DNA from: Thermococcus sp.
GTDB lineage: Archaea > Methanobacteriota_B > Thermococci > Thermococcales > Thermococcaceae
Length of the DNA stretch: 9,292 bases
Direction of reading: 5' to 3'
NCBI GenBank assembly: GCA_021160985.1
Contig: JAGHBN010000005.1
Coordinates: forward strand, 1-9,292
The position numbers and the translations under genes were made by a program. Within the stretch, counting starts at the first letter, position 1. Each line of letters starts with the position of its first letter. Below the pieces are notes generated by a model. The model was not told the origin of the DNA, ran no database searches, and saw only the letters and a list, made by a program, of their open reading frames with translations. This document shows, one piece after another, positions 6,637 through 9,292 of this stretch.

Positions 6637-7256
6637 GATCCACTCCCGCAAGTTATGGGTGCGTTGTCAGCCGGCCACGCCTGAACCGTTATGGTCACAT
6701 CGTAGCTGCCAAGGCTGTTCCCCGCTGCAAGCTCCATGCCGATGCCTAGTGCCTGGCCCGGAGCCAGTACAAAGCACACGTCTCCAACCGCGGTGTCCGA
6801 GTTGTAGGGCTTCACGTTGCTGCCAACTTCCCTCATGTTCTTTCCAGGGTCATAGAAAGCTACCTTCCCCGAATCCGATGAGGTAACCCTAACGATGATG
6901 TCCTTGTTCTCCCAAAGGTGATTGCTCACGTTGAACACGTGGTCGAAGTTGTACCTGCTCTGGGGGCTCAATCCGCTTCCCAGGGGGTTCTCATCCTCGT
7001 CGTACCAGTTAGCGGGATCGTTGTGTCCCGGCCAGTGGGGATTGTTCTCCGAAAAGTCAATAACAAGCTGTCCTCCCCCGTTGATGTACGCGTAGGGCTG
7101 AACGGGCGTTAAGTCAATGAGCTCGGCGTCGTCTGTAACAACGGCTATGTGCGAGCTTCTCTGGGAACGGTAGTCCCTGAAGGTCGCGCTCGTACCTAAA
7201 GCAAAAGCCGCCGCGATCATCAGCCCCAGCATACCAAGGGCCAAAAGTTTCTTCAT
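6633..7256 (-). CDS. DUF1102 family secreted protein 1 (putative TasA/AbpA-like fibre subunit)
   Basis: A 207-residue exported protein, first gene of the operon. The signal peptide is 1-24 (MKKLLALGMLGLMIAAAFAL, then GTSA) with likely cleavage before TFRDYRSQRSSHIAVVTDD. This T-F-x-x-Y start resembles the G-T-[FY]-A-x-F motif of SipW-processed TasA/CalY proteins. Shared family blocks are QPYAYINGGGQLVIDFS (53-69), GLSPQSRYNFDHVFNVSNHLW (95-115) and LAPGQALGIGMELAAGNSLG (164-183). An acidic, proline- and tryptophan-rich insert at 71-93 (HWPGHNDPANWYDEDE) is not in protein 2. Cysteines are at 161 and 203. An ATG at 7271 is in frame, but GGAGG at 7269-7265 overlaps it and is correctly placed (eight bases) for the ATG at 7256, which also gives a standard signal peptide. 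Major fibre subunit is my inference. Confidence 0.87.
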   Translation of the reverse strand: MKKLLALGMLGLMIAAAFALGTSATFRDYRSQRSSHIAVVTDDAELIDLTPVQPYAYINGGGQLVIDFSENNPHWPGHNDPANWYDEDENPLGSGLSPQSRYNFDHVFNVSNHLWENKDIIVRVTSSDSGKVAFYDPGKNMREVGSNVKPYNSDTAVGDVCFVLAPGQALGIGMELAAGNSLGSYDVTITVQAWPADNAPITCGSGS

Positions 7257-7312
7257 GGTGTTTTCCTCCATTCACTACAATCGCAACCCTCAGCACAGGC
7301 CTCACCGGGAAG

Positions 7313-7320
7313 CTTATATC
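7313..7320 (-). promoter_or_regulatory. Candidate TATA box of the filament operon
   Basis: The minus strand reads GATATAAG here; transcription would begin near 7290, giving a leader of about 35 bases before the first DUF1102 ATG, with GGAGG inside it. A second TATA-like tract, TTTACTATATGC at 7348-7337, is an alternative with a longer leader. No clear terminator separates this operon from the regulator genes, so partial read-through is possible. Confidence 0.45.
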
Positions 7321-7362
7321 ATGGTAAGAACCCAAAGCATATAGTAAATTCCGCGTTACTTC

Positions 7363-7383
7363 CAGGTAATCCCACATTACCTG
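7363..7383. promoter_or_regulatory. Palindromic candidate operator upstream of the filament operon
   Basis: A perfect inverted repeat CAGGTAAT-CCCAC-ATTACCTG with 8-base arms and 5-base spacer, in the spacer between the membrane-bound regulator gene and the first DUF1102 gene. A further GTTAC at 7356-7360 is a partial third half-site. It lies 15-45 bases upstream of either candidate TATA box, the position of archaeal activator sites. It is not followed by a T tract on the minus strand, so it is a poor terminator. Which protein binds is unknown. Confidence 0.55.
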
Positions 7384-7417
7384 CCAGAAAAGGGGCTTTC
7401 ACAGCCAGAAAATCGAA

Positions 7418-7852
7418 TCATATCAGCCTTTTGACCCTGCTGTGGTGTACCAGGCTGATTATGAGATATATTAGCGCCGTAACTATCAACGGGGGGCTCC
7501 CGAGATAAAGGCCCGCGATGATAAACATGATGGACGACCCCATGTAGAAAACGCTCCAGCTTATGTCGTGCTTGTTAACGAGTTCCATGTAAACCGTGAC
7601 GTCCTCGGGAATCTCCAGCAGGGTCACGACTCCATGCTCAAAGGACACCACGCCCTCTCTCTGGAGCTTGGGGATGTGGGTCTGGATGAGGCTGACATAA
7701 ACGCTCTTCCTGTGCCTCCTATCGGTAGCACCCTCCCTCTCAGCAATATACTCAACGACTTCCCTCAAATCAGCATGCCCCTTACTCTTCTGCAGAAACT
7801 CTATCATCAACATCCTTCTGTCATTCCCGAGAATGGCGGTTGTTGCACCCAT
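7418..7852 (-). CDS. Membrane-anchored winged-helix regulator (DUF7344-like)
   Basis: Likely a transcription regulator tethered to the membrane. From the chosen start it has 144 residues. Residues about 7-80 match the archaeal DUF7344 winged-helix pattern: LGNDRRMLMIEFL, then ADLREVVEYIAERE, then RKSVYVSLIQTHIPKLQREGVVSFEHG-type recognition helix and wing (49-75). Two hydrophobic segments follow (about 98-117 and 120-136) in a hairpin, ending in the basic HHSRVKRLI, so the DNA-binding domain and C-terminus both face the cytoplasm. The open frame extends to an ATG at 7924, but that overlaps the upstream gene; the ATG at 7852 lies four bases after the upstream stop and opens MGATTAILGNDRR, the usual family start. 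It lies directly upstream of the DUF1102 operon, which it may control. Confidence 0.8.
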   Translation of the reverse strand: MGATTAILGNDRRMLMIEFLQKSKGHADLREVVEYIAEREGATDRRHRKSVYVSLIQTHIPKLQREGVVSFEHGVVTLLEIPEDVTVYMELVNKHDISWSVFYMGSSIMFIIAGLYLGSPPLIVTALIYLIISLVHHSRVKRLI

Positions 7853-7856
7853 ACTA

Positions 7857-8072
7857 TCACCGCAACCTGTAGTGCTTGCGCTTATTCCCGTTGATGTAGA
7901 GAACCTCAACCTTTTTTTGAGCAATCATTTTTCGCAGGGTTCTCTCCACCTTCTGTCTGGTGCAGTCGAGGCCCTTTTCGTTGAGAAACCTTGTCAGAAA
8001 CGCCACGCTCAGCGAACCGTGAGCCCTAAGCAGGTTAATGATTTCACTTTCCAAACCGATGGTGCTGTTCAT
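7857..8072 (-). CDS. Small winged helix-turn-helix protein
   Basis: A 71-residue cytoplasmic protein with a predicted winged-helix fold: a first helix (ESEIINLLRAHG, 9-19), a helix-turn-helix at about 20-51 (SVAFLTRFLNEKGLDCTRQKVERTLRKMIAQ) and a basic wing (KKVEVLYINGNKRKHYRLR). I do not recognise a named family. The ATG is preceded by GGAGGTGA with five-base spacing, a strong site. It is four bases from the next gene, so the two regulators are one transcription unit, expressed from the promoter at 8132-8140. It has no ligand-binding domain, so it may work with the membrane-bound partner or autoregulate through the dyad upstream; this is inference. Confidence 0.78.
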   Translation of the reverse strand: MNSTIGLESEIINLLRAHGSLSVAFLTRFLNEKGLDCTRQKVERTLRKMIAQKKVEVLYINGNKRKHYRLR

Positions 8073-8131
8073 GCCCTCACCTCCATGTTAAGCAATCAGT
8101 ATGTAACACTACTTCAAAAGTCAACTGCATA

Positions 8132-8140
8132 CTATTTAAG
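8132..8140 (-). promoter_or_regulatory. TATA box of the two-gene regulator unit
   Basis: The minus strand reads CTTAAATAG, close to the archaeal TATA consensus, followed by a leader of about 35 bases to the GGAGGTGA ribosome binding site and the ATG at 8072. Transcription would start near 8108-8112. Directly upstream lies the dyad at 8146-8173. Confidence 0.6.
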
Positions 8141-8145
8141 GGTTC

Positions 8146-8173
8146 CCAAAAAGTCCGATTTTCGAATTTTTGG
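8146..8173. promoter_or_regulatory. Dyad candidate operator at the regulator promoter
   Basis: CCAAAAA (8146-8152) and TTTTTGG (8167-8173) form a perfect 7-base inverted repeat, with two more symmetric pairs inside (TC/GA at 8154-8155 and 8164-8165). It sits immediately upstream of the TATA box where a regulator would compete with or recruit TFB. It does not match the upstream palindrome at 7363-7383, so the two sites are probably for different proteins. Confidence 0.4.
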
Positions 8174-8476
8174 CAGTTTGGTGCCGTATTCGACTAAAAT
8201 AGGCCATATAATACGTTGAAAGTCCCACAGGTGCTCTTTCTTTTTGTTTTTAGTTATCATCTTTTCAAGATATTTCAAATATTATCCAATCCCCAAGAAG
8301 ATTTCCATCTAACGTGTAGATATTTCAACAGTATTTTCGCAGAGCGCACCGGTCACAAGACGAAGCAGGGTCATTCACAACGCCACATGATACGTTCTGT
8401 GGTGTAATTTGAAGCTCGATAATCAAACTTAGAAGTGGAAGGAAAAGTGGGGTTCGATGTCTGGAGCCCAGTTGAA

Positions 8477-8552
8477 TGGTAGCCCCGCGGGGATTCGAAC
8501 CCCGGTCGCGGGATCCAGAGTCCCGCATGCTTGGCCGCTACACCACGGGGCT
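8477..8552 (-). tRNA. tRNA-Gln (anticodon CUG)
   Basis: The minus strand folds into a full cloverleaf: acceptor AGCCCCG pairs with CGGGGCT (8487-8481), the anticodon stem is CGGGA/TCCCG with loop CTCTGGA, giving anticodon CTG that reads CAG, and the T arm is CCGGGGTTCGAATCCCCG. The discriminator base is A (8480) and CCA is encoded (8479-8477). No intron is seen. A strong TTTATAAA box lies 28 bases upstream. It is expected to be charged as Glu-tRNA(Gln) and amidated in archaea. Confidence 0.95.
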
Positions 8553-8579
8553 GTGCCCGTTGATAGCTAATGGAGTGGA

Positions 8580-8587
8580 TTTATAAA
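8580..8587 (-). promoter_or_regulatory. TATA box for tRNA-Gln
   Basis: A perfect TTTATAAA centred about 31 bases upstream of the tRNA 5' end, so transcription would start near 8556-8558, just before the mature tRNA. The palindromic repeat at 8597 begins ten bases further upstream and may overlap the BRE region. Confidence 0.75.
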
Positions 8588-8596
8588 TTTTATCCC

Positions 8597-8641
8597 GCAA
8601 ACTTTTCTGGGGAAAAGTTTGATCAAATAGCATTTACTGTT
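8597..8641. repeat. Palindromic repeat copy A (left inverted copy)
   Basis: A 45-base sequence that is 38/45 identical, in inverted orientation, to 9152-9196; the longest identical run is GAAAAGTTTGATCAAATAG. Inside it CAAACTTTTC (8598-8607) and GAAAAGTTTG (8612-8621) form a perfect 10-bp hairpin with a 4-base loop. It lies just upstream of the tRNA-Gln promoter. Confidence 0.8.
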
Positions 8642-8859
8642 GAATCGTTCTGAAATGAGTTTAGGTGCCTTTCCGATCACCCCCTTGCCCCTAGGTTTGA
8701 TCACCAAGATTGCATCTCAAAAATAAGTTTTAACCCAGTTATTGGCGTCCCCTGGACGCCGTTTGAAGAGTAAAACGCTCTCAAAAGCGTAATTGGGAGT
8801 GCAAACCCCTGACAAAACCATCTATTTTAAAGAGCACGGAGTTTTTTAAGCTTCCAACC

Positions 8860-8917
8860 GGTGAAAGCACTTTGGTCAAGCTTTGCTTGGCAAAGCTTGA
8901 TGGGGCAAAGTTTCACC
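8860..8917. repeat. Extended hairpin, palindromic repeat copy C
   Basis: A perfect 11-bp hairpin, TCAAGCTTTGC (8876-8886) and GCAAAGCTTGA (8890-8900) with a 3-base loop, is enclosed by an outer stem: CTTTG (8870-8874) with CAAAG (8906-8910) and GGTGAAA (8860-8866) with TTTCACC (8911-8917). The core aligns with the right boundary repeat (TTTGxTCAAxCTTTxC, then GCAAAGxTT), so it is a diverged third member of the same family. Confidence 0.7.
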
Positions 8918-9151
8918 AAATGGGAATCACCGTTTAAAGGCTCGATAACGATTTGTGCACGGTTAAAACTGCACATTAAACAGGGGTTTAATGTTAAAAC
9001 AGCTTCCATTGCGAGGGTTCACCGTTCAATTCGACGCCCTTCGGGAGACCTTCTTAGAATTGAGCCCTGTAGAATGTTAAACAAGTGAGATGAAACCCCC
9101 CAGAATTACCAGCTTTTCAAAGAAGTGCACACTCCCAGTTTGGGCCTTTGG

Positions 9152-9196
9152 AACAGTCAGGACTATTTGATCAAACTTTTCGCCAGCAAAGTTTCC
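9152..9196. repeat. Palindromic repeat copy R (right inverted copy)
   Basis: Inverted partner of 8597-8641 (38/45 identical). Its own internal palindrome is AAACTTT (9173-9179) with AAAGTTT (9188-9194). It lies 17 bases downstream of the tRNA-Asp 3' end. Confidence 0.8.
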
Positions 9197-9213
9197 TGCC
9201 AGAAAGGGTTGTA

Positions 9214-9291
9214 TGGCGCCCGGGCCGGGATTTGAACCCGGGTCACGGGAGTGACAGTCCCGTATGATAGGCCGGGCTACACCACCCGGGC
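9214..9291 (-). tRNA. tRNA-Asp (anticodon GUC)
   Basis: The minus strand gives a complete cloverleaf: acceptor GCCCGGG pairs with CCCGGGC (9224-9218), anticodon stem CGGGA/TCCCG with loop CTGTCAC gives GTC for Asp codons, and the T arm is CCCGGGTTCAAATCCCGG. The discriminator is G (9217), a major AspRS identity base, and CCA is encoded (9216-9214). The 5' end is one base from the window edge, so its promoter is not visible. No intron. Confidence 0.95.
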
Positions 9292-9292
9292 G

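Larger units (their letters stand above)
8073..8476. other. AT-rich intergenic region upstream of the regulator pair
   Basis: About 400 bases with no credible gene on either strand. It holds the regulator promoter and dyad at its left end. An 11-base direct repeat, AGATATTTCAA, occurs at 8268-8278 and 8318-8328 (50-base spacing). The part next to tRNA-Gln contains a pyrimidine-rich tract on the minus strand that may end the tRNA transcript. Short plus-strand frames here start at TTG and lack ribosome binding sites. Confidence 0.6.
8597..9196. mobile_element. Candidate MITE-like or fold-back element between two tRNA genes
   Basis: A 600-base stretch bounded by 45-base inverted repeats (8597-8641 and 9152-9196) with no credible protein gene. 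It is rich in perfect stem-loops: 8744-8760 (GGCGTCC/GGACGCC), 8775-8790 (ACGCT/AGCGT), 8860-8917 (nested), 8973-8994 (ACATTAAAC/GTTTAATGT) and the wide 9026-9063 (TCAATTC/GAATTGA). No transposase, and I see no target-site duplication at the outer ends. It could instead be a cluster of independent palindromic repeats, or encode a structured RNA. Two short opposite-strand frames (8827-9009 and 8861-9088) have no family signal or ribosome binding site. Confidence 0.45.

Noticed and set aside
7114..7377. Minus-strand frame across the filament promoter and first DUF1102 signal peptide
   Set aside because: Overlaps a real gene in another frame and begins inside the candidate operator region; no ribosome binding site seen.
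7853..7924. Longer start for the membrane-anchored regulator
   Set aside because: The 24 extra codons overlap the upstream winged-helix gene and encode a Ser/Thr-rich stretch unlike the family.
8216..8407. Plus-strand 63-codon frame with a TATA-like CATATAATAC just upstream
   Set aside because: It needs a TTG start without a ribosome binding site, and the product has no recognisable features.
8325..8528. Short minus-strand frame running out of tRNA-Gln
   Set aside because: Its opening residues are a translation of the tRNA sequence itself, a common artefact.
9026..9063. GAATTGA end resembling part of Thermococcales CRISPR repeats
   Set aside because: Only one short partial match, with no second repeat or regular spacing, so no array.
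8827..9088. Two short opposite-strand frames (60 and 75 codons) inside the repeat-bounded region
   Set aside because: They span the hairpins, lack ribosome binding sites and show no recognisable domain; possibly over-annotated elsewhere, but I cannot support them.

Overview
The window reads as a chromosomal stretch of a hyperthermophilic euryarchaeon of the Thermococcales, most likely Thermococcus. The evidence is an archaeal RNA polymerase E'/Spt4/GTP-dependent dephospho-CoA kinase/S24e cluster, strong GGAGGTG-type ribosome binding sites, TATA-box promoters, ATGA start/stop overlaps and archaeal-type tRNAs. Every gene I can support lies on the minus strand, so transcription runs from high to low coordinates.

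Layout in order of transcription. (1) 9291-8477: tRNA-Asp(GUC) and tRNA-Gln(CUG). They are separated by about 660 bp without a convincing protein gene. This stretch is bounded by two 45-bp inverted copies of a palindromic sequence (8597-8641 and 9152-9196, 38 of 45 identical) and contains several more stem-loops; it looks like a MITE-like or palindromic repeat element. (2) 8476-8073: an AT-rich intergenic stretch with a promoter and a dyad. (3) 8072-7418: two small regulators, a 71-residue winged-helix protein and a 144-residue DUF7344-like winged helix with two C-terminal membrane segments. (4) 7417-7257: a spacer with a perfect 8-bp-arm palindrome and a candidate TATA box. (5) 7256-2092: a tightly packed, largely overlapping six-gene operon. 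It encodes three DUF1102 secreted proteins, a His-type (ER/SipW-like) signal peptidase with an added extracellular domain, a secreted protein with two DUF11-like domains and a cysteine-rich tail, and a DUF5305 membrane protein. It ends in a stem-loop plus T-rich terminator. (6) 1997-1: housekeeping genes ppa, rpoE, spt4, dephospho-CoA kinase and the start of rps24e.

The notable system is region 3-5. DUF1102 proteins with a short motif straight after the signal peptide, next to a dedicated SipW-like signal peptidase, match the logic of bacterial TasA/SipW biofilm fibres and of the archaeal bundling pili built from a TasA-like subunit. I infer a locus for an extracellular donor-strand filament. 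Two or three fibre subunits are made and processed by their own peptidase, a DUF11/Cys-rich protein shares the same signal motif and may be a minor or anchoring component, and a DUF5305 membrane protein may act in assembly. A membrane-tethered transcription factor just upstream could couple the state of the envelope to expression. Family assignments come from recognised sequence patterns; the filament function is inference.
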